Shown in pieces: positions 1 to 10,480 of a stretch of 64,000 bases of DNA (within the stretch, counting starts at the first letter, position 1; every line of letters begins with the position of its first letter). Location: contig NC_037313.1 in the NCBI RefSeq assembly GCF_000143535.2, forward strand, positions 1,557,501 through 1,621,500. The letters run 5' to 3'. The position numbers were made by a program, and so were the translations under genes. This DNA is from Botrytis cinerea B05.10 (taxonomy: Eukaryota > Ascomycota > Leotiomycetes > Helotiales > Sclerotiniaceae). The notes beneath the pieces are model-generated. The model ran no database searches and was not told the DNA's origin. It saw only the letters and a list, made by a program, of their open reading frames with translations.

Positions 1-971
1 TCCTGCCCATGTACAAGGGGAATCGAAATGTTTGGTCGGAAGAGCTAATTACCACACGTTTGATATGGCGAGTCGTTAACCACGAGGCGACATCCGCCAG
101 CCTTTCTACTCTCAGCATCAAACTCCTCTTTTGTAGTAAGGTGGTGAGTCACGAAGCCGCCATTATTTTCTACAATAAGAACACATTTGCTTTCGAGGGA
201 GATCATAACTGGGATCCTGTCGTTCATTGGCTGAAAACGATCGGTACTGACAATCGAAATTCTCTTGCAATTCTGGAGGTACGTGGCAGGCGACCCGTTC
301 AAGTGTGGCAAAATCGCTGTGGAGAGCGTTTCCACGATCGCCCGAGGTATTCATATGAGCAAACATACCCTAGGCATCCATACCTTGCCACCCCCATACA
401 TGGCTTCATGTTTGAAGGCTGCGTCGACAGTATAAACCCGATCGTGGAAGAAGTTTTTGTGTTGTTAGGACAGCGGTCCTCCAACGAAAAAGTTACTATT
501 ATCATGCAAACTAGTAGATATTACCCCGGTGGAGGGACCGATCCTGTCATAATCTATGAGATTTTCCCAGAAGACAGCTGGTACAGCATGGACCTTCCAA
601 ATTTGATAGAAAAGTTTCTGGAGCTTCATTCTACTCGCTCTATGAAGCGTTCAGTGGAGGTTGTCTGGAAAGGAGTGGCCTATAAACGACTGCTCGAGAC
701 GGAATTCGTGGAGAGTGTTGGGTGGAATATATCCACTTCACCCGCCGAAAATGAAGAAGTGCTTGCTATATTTGGTGAATATTATGATAGAAGCGAGAGT
801 TTCGCTAGGTACACACTGATGAGAAAGGAACTCACGGGGCCACTTATAGCTGAACATCCTATGCCCTTTTCTTCCTGTCGGCCGTGTAGATTCGTAGATC
901 AACAAGGAAGTGTATTTGTAGAACCAAAACATCGTCGAATTGTGAATACACAATGCTGTTTGGTACAATGA
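1..971 (+). CDS. DUF7730-like fungal protein, 5' partial
   Basis: The frame is open from the window edge and ends with TGA at 969-971. An ATG lies at position 9, but the frame continues upstream without a stop and lacks the usual family N-terminus, so the gene very probably begins outside the window. The middle contains the FYNKNTFAFEGDHNWDP stretch, a pattern I associate with the fungal DUF7730 family, whose members often also carry a 2EXR or F-box-like N-terminus. The function of this family is unknown. No membrane segments or signal peptide are visible. A second protein with a similar FYSENTFSFAGTW stretch lies at 21604-22587. No intron is evident in the visible part. Confidence 0.7.
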   Translation, partial: LPMYKGNRNVWSEELITTRLIWRVVNHEATSASLSTLSIKLLFCSKVVSHEAAIIFYNKNTFAFEGDHNWDPVVHWLKTIGTDNRNSLAILEVRGRRPVQVWQNRCGERFHDRPRYSYEQTYPRHPYLATPIHGFMFEGCVDSINPIVEEVFVLLGQRSSNEKVTIIMQTSRYYPGGGTDPVIIYEIFPEDSWYSMDLPNLIEKFLELHSTRSMKRSVEVVWKGVAYKRLLETEFVESVGWNISTSPAENEEVLAIFGEYYDRSESFARYTLMRKELTGPLIAEHPMPFSSCRPCRFVDQQGSVFVEPKHRRIVNTQCCLVQ

Positions 972-2007
972 TATATAAGTTCACCTGTATAATCTACTCA
1001 TAACGATTCATTTGTCAATGTCTATTTCAAACTAAATCTAATCACAAGCAGCAATAGACTTCTCGAATCTCATCTCACAACAATTGCACGAGAATTTTCC
1101 GACTGCCTGATCAAGTGTAGCGGCTGTACAATGTGTACAAAATTGCAACCAGTAGACCTTTTAAAGTTCCATAAAACCTACCGGCTAGCTGTACAAATCG
1201 ATTTCTTAAAACCACCTAATACCAAAACTTTTCATTACGACGGACAATCTCAGCGTCGCGATGTCTGCAGCAGCAGTATTTGTCACACGAATGAAGATTA
1301 CAAAGAATTTTCAAATATTGCAAATTTATACGAGACAGAAAGAAGTAAAGTCTAGGCATGCGCGACAAATACCGTTTCATTATCAAAAGTCTTTTCATTG
1401 ATTGAGGAATTGGTTTGGTATTTTATCTCATTTGTTCTATCATATGCAAAATCTAGATCAACGAATTAGTTTTCATGTAGGTAGTCATTAACAAGTTTCT
1501 AATGTGCTACAGATTCTTCGGCTATTATCCTTCACAGTCGGGTTCAGAAAGGGGAGGGAAGCGTTGGAAGTTACGAGACCTGATCCACTCTTAATAAGTG
1601 ATGTAGGCATACCTTGATTGGGAGCTGAGGTCGCTTCATTGTCTTGTTCTATCAAAAGATATTTCAGGAGGACTTGCAGCTCTAAAACTTTAAATTTCGT
1701 TGAAAGTTTAAATTTGGACTCCTAAGAAACAGAGGCAAGTTCTGTCTGCAATCTTTCATGTGCTTTTGAGACCATAACAGCTTTATCTTCATTGTGTGGT
1801 ATTCTTAAATTGTGAGCCTCAAGACCACCCAGGCCAAGGCAGGCATTTAGGTCAAACTCGCTTAATCCTAACTAATGGTTTTGTAGCCTCATGACCTTTC
1901 AAGGTAGGTGAAATCTTCTACTACTTACGTGAAAGAATCCCAGAAGCTGGCATCTATACACTAGACATGATTTGTAAACATTTAACATATCAAATAGGTT
2001 CAGAAAG

Positions 2008-2150
2008 GAGATGTGGTCTTGTGGATAAGGCAACTGACTCAAAGTAGAATCTTAGGGAAGAGAGGCCGAAGGCGCCTACGGCGACTCGGAATGCTCTTTT
2101 TAAGATTTGTTGTGAGCTCATTTAACGGTAGTTCGAATCTATCCATCTCT
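2008..2150 (+). repeat. tRNA-like element, copy 1
   Basis: The ends can pair as a tRNA acceptor stem: GGAGATG at 2008-2014 with CATCTCT at 2144-2150 (one G-T pair). A D-arm/A-box-like stretch (TGGTCTTGTGGATAAGG) follows the 5' end, and a T-arm/B-box (GGTAG, TTCGAAT, CTATC) precedes the 3' end. About 95 bases lie between the D-arm and T-arm, far more than in a normal tRNA, and no clean anticodon stem is visible. It may be a degenerate tRNA gene, a tRNA with an enlarged intron, or a tRNA-derived SINE-like copy. It resembles the elements at 2411 and 2705. Confidence 0.5.
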
Positions 2151-2410
2151 GTTTCTTTTTGCTCTCCAGAACTAACTTTCGATAGAGGAAAAAGATGGAA
2201 AGCGAAGTAAAAATGGGGATAGAGGGCCGAGAGGTGGATGGTTAGAGGAGGAGAAATTGTGGATTATGTGGCTACTGGTTTTATTTTCACTTTTAGGTAG
2301 CTTTAATGGACCCGCAGAGTATTTTGATCTTTCCTTTTCCTCTTTATTCTGGATACAAGCCACCAAGTTGCTTAGGATGATACAAGCAAAGGAAAAGTAT
2401 CAAAGTTGAA

Positions 2411-2542
2411 GGGGATGTGGTCTAGTGGTTAAGACACCTGTCATATAGTTTGGGTTGGATGAGCCAGCGCGGTCTCTCGGGACGTGCGGGTCCTAACCCT
2501 GCCGTGAGTACAGGTGACGGTAGTTCGATCCTATCCATCTCT
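2411..2542 (+). repeat. tRNA-like element, copy 2 (possible CAT anticodon)
   Basis: This is the best preserved of the three. GGGGATG at 2411-2417 pairs with CATCTCT at 2536-2542 using G-T pairs. The A-box TGGTCTAGTGGTTAAGAC is close to consensus, and the T-arm GGTAG-TTCGATC-CTATC is complete. A stem of CACCT with AGGTG can be drawn so that the loop would hold T-CAT-A, interrupted by an insert of roughly 60 bases at the usual intron position. If that insert is an intron the anticodon would be CAT; this is inference and the intron would be long for a nuclear tRNA. A class II tRNA or a tRNA-derived repeat are alternatives. Confidence 0.5.
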
Positions 2543-2704
2543 ACTATTATTATATTTTTGCTGATTCTAAGTTGTTAAATACTTTCATGCCTGACTAGGT
2601 GATAGTTGTGGATTTTGCTTCTGGGTATTTGGAACTGAAGCTTCTAAACTTTTTCCCTCGCAGTGGTATATAATCAGATATTGACCAGAAAGTCAATAAA
2701 CATT

Positions 2705-2866
2705 GGAGATATGGTCTAGTGGTAAGACAAATGTCATGAAGTGGGCTTTTCGAGCCAAGTTGCGTGTCTTTCGGGCAACTCATAAGTGCGTGCTTTTCGG
2801 GCAATCCTTATGAGTAGTGTTTTCACCTTTAGAACATGAGGGGATAGTTCGATTCTATCTATCTCC
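2705..2866 (+). repeat. tRNA-like element, copy 3
   Basis: GGAGATA at 2705-2711 is a perfect complement of TATCTCC at 2860-2866. The A-box TGGTCTAGTGGTAAGACA and a perfect T-arm (GATAG, TTCGATT, CTATC at 2843-2859) are present. The central insert is longer than in copy 2 and includes two similar TTTCGGGCAA(T/C) stretches. The anticodon stem is not clear. The perfect acceptor and T stems argue that pairing has been kept or that the copy is young. Confidence 0.5.
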
Positions 2867-3691
2867 ATTTTTTGCTATTTATCTGGTCAGTTGTTTCTAT
2901 TTAAATGGTTTTATTTAGTATGTCTGTATGTGTGAGATGTTGACAACCGGAAATCTCCACCTGTTTCTTCCCATCTCATCTCTCTAATCGCGCGAAATTC
3001 TTTAAAATCATGTGAGGGGATCACCTGGCCATTTAATATTACAGCATATTGAAAGCATAGTCAGGTAAAACTTAAGGTTGCGAAGTATGATGCGGAAACA
3101 AGATTGAAGGTCAAATCATCGCAAATATCATGAGTGCATGTAGCGATGATAGTCTAATCATATCCGACTTCCGTAGCATTCTAAAAATAAGAGTAATCGT
3201 CCGATCTGCAAGAATTTGATATTCCTGAATGACCTCATGCTTGTGATTTAAAGATGCTAGGAAAAATTGCTGGGAGGTGGATTCTTGGACACTTCACATT
3301 ATATTGCACATCAAGTATTCCCAATTCAACTGAAACTCTCTTCATTGAAGCTGCTACTACTTTCAGTCCATTCGAGTACTTCTTTCTATCATACTTGCCA
3401 GGTTCTGTTTTATCCCCTCTTCGTTTAATTTTGATGTCTCCATACTCCTCTTTACTGCCAATTTCTCATTTAAGATCACTAGAACAGAAGATGCATTCAT
3501 CTCGAACCCTCTCCAAACGAATACTTCTTTACAAAATTCCATAATACTCGTTGCTAGTCCTAACAATTTTACCTCTAGCTTCCACTGTCAGTAGTACATT
3601 GAACTAAATCGAATCTTAAGTGTTATCAAAACAGAACATAAATACAGAAACAGATCTAGGACATATAACTTAAGAATAAAATAACCGTTTA

Positions 3692-3806
3692 CGTGTGGCT
3701 GACTTCCCGAGGTGAGTTTGTAGGTTGCTTCCTTCAGAGGTCATGGCGTGCGCGTTCGAAGTCCTACTGTGTCAAGAGATCAGAGTTCGAATCTCGCTAA
3801 GTCCAT
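3692..3806 (+). repeat. Possible degenerate tRNA-like element
   Basis: The stretch has an A-box-like TGGCTGACTTCCCGAGG and a B-box GAGTTCGAATCTC followed by GCTAAGTCCA, resembling the 3' half of a serine/leucine-type tRNA. The acceptor ends pair only partly and the body is about 115 bases long. It is more likely a decayed or tRNA-derived copy than a working gene. Confidence 0.3.
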
Positions 3807-5437
3807 CATAAATACAGTTTTGCCTTCTCTTCTTACACTGTCGTGGCGTTTGAAGCTTGCGGCATTTTCATGAGCCTATTAAGTTATTTTGTATGGGGGC
3901 AATGTGGGGAGGGCTCCTTCCTGATAATGATAACAAACGAAATGATTTCGTTTTCACGACTATGGTTTCGTTCAGTATCTTATAAGTTTCTCTCCATCGA
4001 CGAATGAAGGCATGTGATTCAAGGGTAGAATATTCACCTCAAAGTGTCAGTGACTCCTTGAACAATCGATCCTGTAATATATTGCTTGTTAGAGAGCTCT
4101 ATCTTGAATGCAGAGAGTTTTTGTTCGAGTCGTGATACGTCTGTACTTTGAGTACATTCGTTGGCAAACTATTCCGCTGTGTGCAATCATTTTATGAATT
4201 TGCCTGGGGATATGAGATGAGCATTAATAATGTTGCTTTCTGAATACGGCTTCGATAGGTAAATCTTATGTTGCAAAATTGCAGTTTACAATCGGTGCTT
4301 CAACTAAGCTATTTCCATAACTTCTGCATTTAATAAGGGAAATAGGGTTAGAACTCCAGTTTTTATCAAGTCTAATTGAATATATAAAGACCAAGGTCTA
4401 TCAAATCACTCGAGAAGTCTCGAAAACAATCGGAGATATGCACAATGAATGTTCATTAACTGGTTCACACTTCCATGATCTCGGATGGCCGGGGTAGCTT
4501 CCCCTTTTATTTTATGGGGCTGGGGTTCGGATAAAGACCCCACTTTAGTTTCATCTTTCAGCAGACCAGGGATTATTTAACCCTTGAGTATATCGCGACG
4601 TCATACGAGTTTATTTCACAATATTTATGAGATGGTTCAGCGGGTCAAGGATTGTCCAATGGCTGAGCAACGGTTGAACTTTGGGAAAACTCTTGCTCAA
4701 CAGTATCCTTCTGGTACCTAGATTCGTGTAACAAAACACACTCGAGCCACTTGTCCGGATGTTTGGTACTCGGAAGATGTTAAGTAAGCCGGGCCCCTGA
4801 AATGGCTCCTAGATGTTGTAATGTACTAAGGTACGGATATAAATCTGATGCAGTGCGCGATTTAGTTACTAAGTATCGCGCAAAAGGCAATGCAAGCAGT
4901 TTAGGACAGTAAGTTCATATCTGCACATAATATTCTCTTGCAAAAGCGGAAATAAATCTTTGGATATACTGAATTTCGAGACTTCAAATGGCATCCTCGG
5001 TAGGTTGATGACTCAAAAGGGATATGCCATTTTACTGTCAGATTTCCAACTTTCTATATTGGTTTATCTATAATCTCGTATGAGGCAGTCGTTGAAATGC
5101 TGCTTCCGTCCGTTTGTTAGTAGTAGAATATCTCAACGACCCATCATCTTGTTGCAGGTGAAAACGGATCCAAACCCGAAAAGACATACTGCCTCGACAG
5201 GGTATCCCCACGAGGCCAATGTCAGCGCTAACGACCGCTGAGCCCCCTCATGTTCCGCCTAACTATTTCAAGCTTAGCCGACTTTAGAACTATCTTCAAT
5301 GAAAGAAGTGCTATGTGGGAGCGGCGACTACTAATAGAAGCCACTCAAGTCTTAGATTTTAAAGTCACACACTTCCATCTCTCTTATATCTCCAATCTAC
5401 CTTGAACAAGCATCTCTTTAGCTGAAATATTCACAAA

Positions 5438-7041
5438 ATGACATATCCAAAGAACGTTGGCATTAAAGCCATGGAAATATATGTTCCAGCACAGGTAGGT
5501 TCTAAACACTCTGGCGAAAATCACTTCACGATGCTGATTAGAAAAGTGTCTGGATCAAACTTTGTTTGAAAAACATCAAGGTGTCTCGGCTGGTAAATAT
5601 ACCATTGGATTGGGCCTTCAGTATATGAACTTCTGTACCGATAGAGAGGGTAAGTCCGTACCATTGAGACTCTTCAGCCAATCTAAGCCTCATGGAATAC
5701 TCATAACTTTTCCCAGATGTCTGCTCCCTAGCTCTAACAGCTGTCTCTTCACTTCTCCGTAAATTCAACATCGACCCCAAATCTATTGGACGCCTTGAAG
5801 TCGGAACCGAATCACCCATTGACAAAGCTAAATCTGTCAAATCAGTCCTCACCACTCTATTCGAGCCACATGGAAACACAAGTCTCGAAGGAATCGACAC
5901 AATCCATGCCTGTTACGGTGGTACTAATGCCCTATTCAATGCAGTCAATTGGGTAGAGTCTCGTTCATGGGATGGCCGAGATGCTATTGTTGTTGCATCC
6001 GATATAGCTCTCTACAAAGAGGCCGCCTCGCGACCAACTGGAGGAGCTGGCTGCGTTGCTATGCTTGTTGGCCCAAATGCACTACTGTCCCTTGACCCGA
6101 GCTTGAAAGGTGTCTACATGACTCATGCTTATGATTTCTACAAGCCGGATACTAAAGTCGAGTTTCCTATCGTGAATGGCCATGAATCTATTGGTTGTTA
6201 TATCGGCGCTTTAGATGCATGTCATAAGAATCTTCTTGAGCGGATCGAGACGAGAGCCAAAGTTAACGGCGATGAGCTCAGCAGTGTGCCCAAGAAGGTC
6301 CTTGAAATTTTCGATTACATGGCATTCCATACTCCAAACTGCAAATTGGTTTCTAAATCGTTTGGTAGACTCAAATACAACGACTGTCTTTTATCGACCG
6401 ATGATGCTGAATGGGAAGGCATTCCCGATGAACTCCGCAAGTTGAGCTATTCAGAATCTCTCAAAGATAAGACGCTGGAGAAGACTCTGGTGGTAATCAC
6501 GAAGGATGAGTTCAAGAGGCGTGTCGAGCCATGCATTTCTGGCCCTTCTTTATGCGGTAACATGTACACAGGAAGTTTGTACTTTTCTCTCATTAGCTTG
6601 ATAAGCAATATTGATCTCAAAGCCGTAGAAGGAAAAACCATCGGCTTGTTCAGTGTGAGTAGATAGATTGACTTTTTCCAAACCCCTAAGCCATTTTACT
6701 GACTCGAATCCACCATTTAGTTTGGAAGTGGCATTGCTAGCTCACTCTTCGGTATGAAGGTTACCGGTGATCTTACTGACCTGGTCCAAAAAGTCAATTT
6801 GATGGATCGTCTAAAGCAAAGACACATCGCGACACCCGAAGAGTACGAAGAGGTGAGTCTCCAGTTTTCAATCCGTTTATGTGATATGCTAACTTAACGC
6901 AAGGCTTGTGCTCTCCGGAAGAATGCATACGGAGCTAAAGATTTTAAACCTCTTGGCGATGTCGACTCCCTGGCACCTGGAACATACTACTTGGAGAATG
7001 TGAATGATGTGTATAGAAGAACTTATGCCATCAAGCAATGA
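5438..7041 (+). CDS. ERG13: Hydroxymethylglutaryl-CoA synthase
   Basis: It condenses acetyl-CoA with acetoacetyl-CoA to HMG-CoA, the first committed step of the mevalonate/ergosterol pathway. Exons 5438-5494, 5547-5649, 5717-6654, 6721-6852 and 6904-7041 join in frame to 455 residues, normal for the family. The N-terminus begins MTYPKNVGIKAMEIYVP. The catalytic cysteine is in HACYGGTNALFN (about residue 119), followed by ARPTGGAGCVAM-type and HAYDFYKP motifs, GNMYTGSLY, and a FGSG stretch formed across the fourth exon junction. All four introns are GT-AG; the first has GCTGAT before its acceptor. The residue before ACYGGT is His where I expect Asn in most family members. Orthology is very secure from the continuous alignment to the yeast enzyme from memory. 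Confidence 0.95.
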
Positions 7042-7778
7042 TGATCTGAGCAAGGTTGCATCTAGCTAGGCGATTGTTTGTGAGACGCTTCTATGAAGAA
7101 GATACAGAGTCGACAAATTCGATAGAAGTAGAAGACGAGAAGGATAGACTTAAATGGTCAAAATTATAATTAATAACATTGAAATTGGATAATGCAGCGT
7201 GCGTTACATCTGTATCCAACAGGAGAGTAGTTTTCTAGGAGCATTGCCCGGATTTATCATCCGTCAAACAGAGTGATTCTTGTCCAATATCCATCTTGTC
7301 ATTTCCACGAAGGTATAGCACAAAACAAAAATGTAAATTTTAGATGTCCACCAATATATAGTTGCGCATGTTGCTTAAGCTTGACCTAACAGATCAACCG
7401 CATACGTTTTAGGAATAGAAGTGAAACTTGACATGCCATTTTATGAGTTCCTCCATATTATTCCACGAGACGGAAGAAATGCTTTTGACCACTGTTCGAG
7501 TACTCTTCATAGCAATCTAATTTGTATTGCCACCTAAACAAAACAAAAAAACTCTTGTGACAGTAACAGTAAAGACTATCACTCTCTATTCCCAGTACCT
7601 GATCACGTAGCTACCAACTGTTTAGCACTCAAGAATTTTATAATATGCAACAGATGGGCTATCAACAGTGCTTCCCCTTCCGTTGCGCAACAGAGCTCTA
7701 GTATCCACTGTCATCCTTCTCATCCTTCTTTCTTAGCAATCCACCAAAATGATCCATGGTCCCAAAAAGCAAAAAAAA
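7042..7778. other. Intergenic, HMG-CoA synthase 3' side
   Basis: No protein gene is visible. The stretch carries the HMG-CoA synthase 3' untranslated region and the downstream flank of the 5S rRNA gene. A run of nine A residues at 7771-7779 on the + strand is the T-run terminator of the 5S gene. Confidence 0.5.
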
Positions 7779-7897
7779 ACATACAACAGTGGGGATTCGC
7801 TGGTGGTCACCCACCCAACTACTAATCCACCGATCTGAAGCTTGTGTATGGCAGAGCGGACGGGATGCCCAATTCTCTTCAGTCTATGGTCGTATGT
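7779..7897 (-). rRNA. 5S ribosomal RNA
   Basis: Read on the minus strand, the gene starts ACATACGACCATAG at 7897 and ends CCACTGTTGTATGT at 7779, about 119 bases. The ends are complementary, as in the helix I stem. The internal promoter region GTTGGGTGGGTGACCACC and GCGAATCCCC matches filamentous fungal 5S RNA. A T-run follows immediately on the minus strand (7779 down to 7771), as expected for RNA polymerase III termination. A single copy dispersed among protein genes is typical of filamentous ascomycetes. Confidence 0.95.
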
Positions 7898-9240
7898 GAC
7901 AGACATCAACCAACTTAGGTATATGTAACAATGAAACTCAACAGTGATTCAGGTCCTCTGACATATCTTACTTATACACACCCTGGGCTGCCTAGCTATG
8001 TCTCTTACGACAAGCTGATTCTTCAATCACTTAGGCGAGTACAGAAGTAGATTCTAGAGACTATGGTTAGGACATACCAACCCTGATGTCGATTTGGTAC
8101 ATCATGCCATTCCATAATCTACCAGCTTCATTCAGACTTTGGAGATCATGCTCTCAGCCCGGAACCCATTAGAGATGAGAAACCAGCAGATCATCAAAAG
8201 AGCATACATTAAAGGAACCAATAACGCACTAGCAGTACCAGTCTCCAACGATCTTTACTTTCTAATAATGAACCAGAAATAAACATGTGGAGCAAGATAC
8301 ACAGTTGTTTAGGTGATTACTTAATCGGGAAAGCCCAGTCAGACAACAGACCACCGCCAAATACGCTCAAAGCGTCCGCAAACATTGCATAAGAACAGGG
8401 CCTCGTACGTAGCCATCCAACATAGTGTCATCTTTTGGGGAAGAACCTCAGTCCTTCTCAAAAGTCGCGCACACTATGCTCTTTAGGGTGGACGACGTAG
8501 CAAATATGTTGCCAACCGCCGCAGAAGCCAAGAGCATTCGCCCCCCACAGGCGCCTGGAAGTCTTCATTTGACCGGAGGTTGACAAAAACTCAATGTCGC
8601 TCGGTATCTAGGTACTTCCATTCTAATTTGGGTACAGAGGTTCATCTTTATGGTCACTCTGCAAGGATAAGTTGGAGGATTTCTTTGCCCAGACAACTGA
8701 GTAAAAGTATTGATCAGGAGAGCGCAGGAATTTCTTCAGCAGGGCTGAATGGAAGGCTCTCCGCGGGTTGATGGGAAGGGCCACTGGTTAACTTCGAATA
8801 TCAATGTGTAAATCAAGATATCTGGCTCGTCGAATATCAGATGAATTCGAATGTAGCAATTATTATCGATGGATGCAACTGCCAACTAGTTAGGCATCAA
8901 AATGTCCTCATGATGTAAGAAAAGTGATGCTGAGGTCAGTTTAGGGAAAAAAGCGAAGCCTAGACGCAAAAATTCCAACATCAATTCCAACATCATTCCT
9001 CTGATCTGAACTGCGGTTGCAGCGACCATATAAGCAGACCTGAAATCTAGAACTGGTGGAACGAGTCTTTGATTACGTAATCCATACTATCGCTCCTTCA
9101 ATTGGACAATCAGCTGTGTGGGCCATTTACGCGGGTCGCGTCCGACCTGCCGGCGCGTTTTGTCTCATTAGTATATCAATTGGCATGGAAGAACTTCAGA
9201 AGTTCCATTTTTTCCATCCACCACGAAGCACTCCATCATC
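7898..9240. other. Intergenic, no gene seen
   Basis: About 1.3 kb between the 5S rRNA gene and the conserved hypothetical gene. Short open frames on both strands have no recognisable content. The last part presumably holds the promoter and leader of the gene starting at 9241. Confidence 0.5.
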
Positions 9241-10257
9241 ATGTTCAGTATGTTGCAAACTCCTGTGAGTGCACACAAGCAATTGCGCCATTATCCACCT
9301 CATGTCCCATCGCCATTATCCTCATCACCTCTACGATCTTCTCCGCCCGTATCGCCTCTGGAGCCCCGCAACGCGAATTTACCAACGAGGATGCAGCAAG
9401 CTGGAGATTACCAAACTAGCTTCATGATGTCACCTGAATCTGGTGCTTCCAAAACCTCCAGTCCTGATAAAAACCACCCGAGTTTAAACAAACATTCACC
9501 GAATAGAGAAGGTGCATTTTCGAAGAGAATAACAAAGACGAATCCGTTACTGCATGGACAAGGCGACGGAAGGGAGACACGAAGAAAGCTGTTTTTGAGG
9601 AGAGTTAGAGAGGATTCGGAGGACAAAAGATGGAAAGCGAGAGGCGGTGATGATGAGATGATGAGAACTATTTGGATTGCAGAGCAAAGGAGGCGAGCGG
9701 AAAGACAAGCTAGAGATGCGCAGGGCTGGGCTGTTGATGTTGATGAGCAGGATATGCAATTGGACTACGGCGCAGGAAATCTAAGTCTCGGTATGCTTGG
9801 TTTTTTTAAAACTCTATCCATGAATGAGCTTGCGGGAATTGAGTTAACAATGGCTGCAGACGAGGTCATGGCCGAAGAAGTGGCAAGGAACGAGGAAGAA
9901 GAATTAGAAGCTTTGTTATCATCTATGACTGAAGCAGAAAGAAGACAAACTCTGGATGAAGCATATGAGAATGTCTCGACACTCGACGAAGAAATCGGCC
10001 CAATTGATGATAAGGAAGCAGCTGCTTGGGCGCGAGGAGAATTTCAACATGTCTCGAACCAACACAACATGACTGTTATGGATGTAGAGCGGCATGTCAA
10101 CAGCTCCTCGCCTGATACGCACTTTGGTAGCGACGATGGGGATTACGACGCCATTTTCATGGACGTTATACAACAGGAATCGTATGTCTTCTATCAAAAT
10201 GATCAATCCATGGATGTGTCAGGAGAGCAGGAAATGATGGATACGGAGATGAGTTGA
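9241..10257 (+). CDS. Conserved fungal hypothetical protein
   Basis: A single uninterrupted frame of 338 residues starts at ATG 9241 and ends with TGA. The first 80 residues are rich in Pro and Ser (PSPLSSSPLRSSPPVSP) and look disordered. A charged basic block follows around residues 105-150 (RRKLFLRRVRED, then IWIAEQRRRAERQARDA), probably helical. The C-terminal half is acidic and Glu-rich, including ARNEEEELEALLSSM and ERRQTLDEAYENV. There is no signal peptide or membrane segment. I do not recognise a domain; the layout suggests a nuclear or cytosolic protein. It converges on PEX19 with only about 220 bases between stops. Confidence 0.75.
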   Translation: MFSMLQTPVSAHKQLRHYPPHVPSPLSSSPLRSSPPVSPLEPRNANLPTRMQQAGDYQTSFMMSPESGASKTSSPDKNHPSLNKHSPNREGAFSKRITKTNPLLHGQGDGRETRRKLFLRRVREDSEDKRWKARGGDDEMMRTIWIAEQRRRAERQARDAQGWAVDVDEQDMQLDYGAGNLSLGMLGFFKTLSMNELAGIELTMAADEVMAEEVARNEEEELEALLSSMTEAERRQTLDEAYENVSTLDEEIGPIDDKEAAAWARGEFQHVSNQHNMTVMDVERHVNSSSPDTHFGSDDGDYDAIFMDVIQQESYVFYQNDQSMDVSGEQEMMDTEMS

Positions 10258-10480
10258 ATGTGGCACACGTGGTACATATTGATACATACTGACATGACAT
10301 TGTTTATGATAAATTGGGGGGTTTTGCTATTAGCGTTGGTGTTTTAAATGGCTAGGGCCTGGTCGGTGTTTTGGTATGATAAACGGATCGAACCATTTGG
10401 TGTTTTATATCGGGATTATTGGTCATGGTATCACTGGTTTGTTAATATACACGAGTTACTATCACTAAGATATGGGTATT

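Larger units (their letters stand above)
972..5437. other. Gene-poor interval with tRNA-like elements
   Basis: This 4.5 kb AT-rich stretch separates the DUF7730-like gene from HMG-CoA synthase. I see no convincing protein gene; the short open frames lack family features or splice context. It contains three related tRNA-like elements (2008-2150, 2411-2542, 2705-2866), listed separately, a weaker fourth near 3692-3806, and another possible B-box-like stretch near 4126-4140. The last few hundred bases presumably include the HMG-CoA synthase promoter and 5' leader. Confidence 0.6.

Noticed and set aside
9056..9419. Two overlapping open frames upstream of the conserved hypothetical gene
   Set aside because: They overlap the supported gene in other frames, have no family features, and read as promoter/leader sequence.
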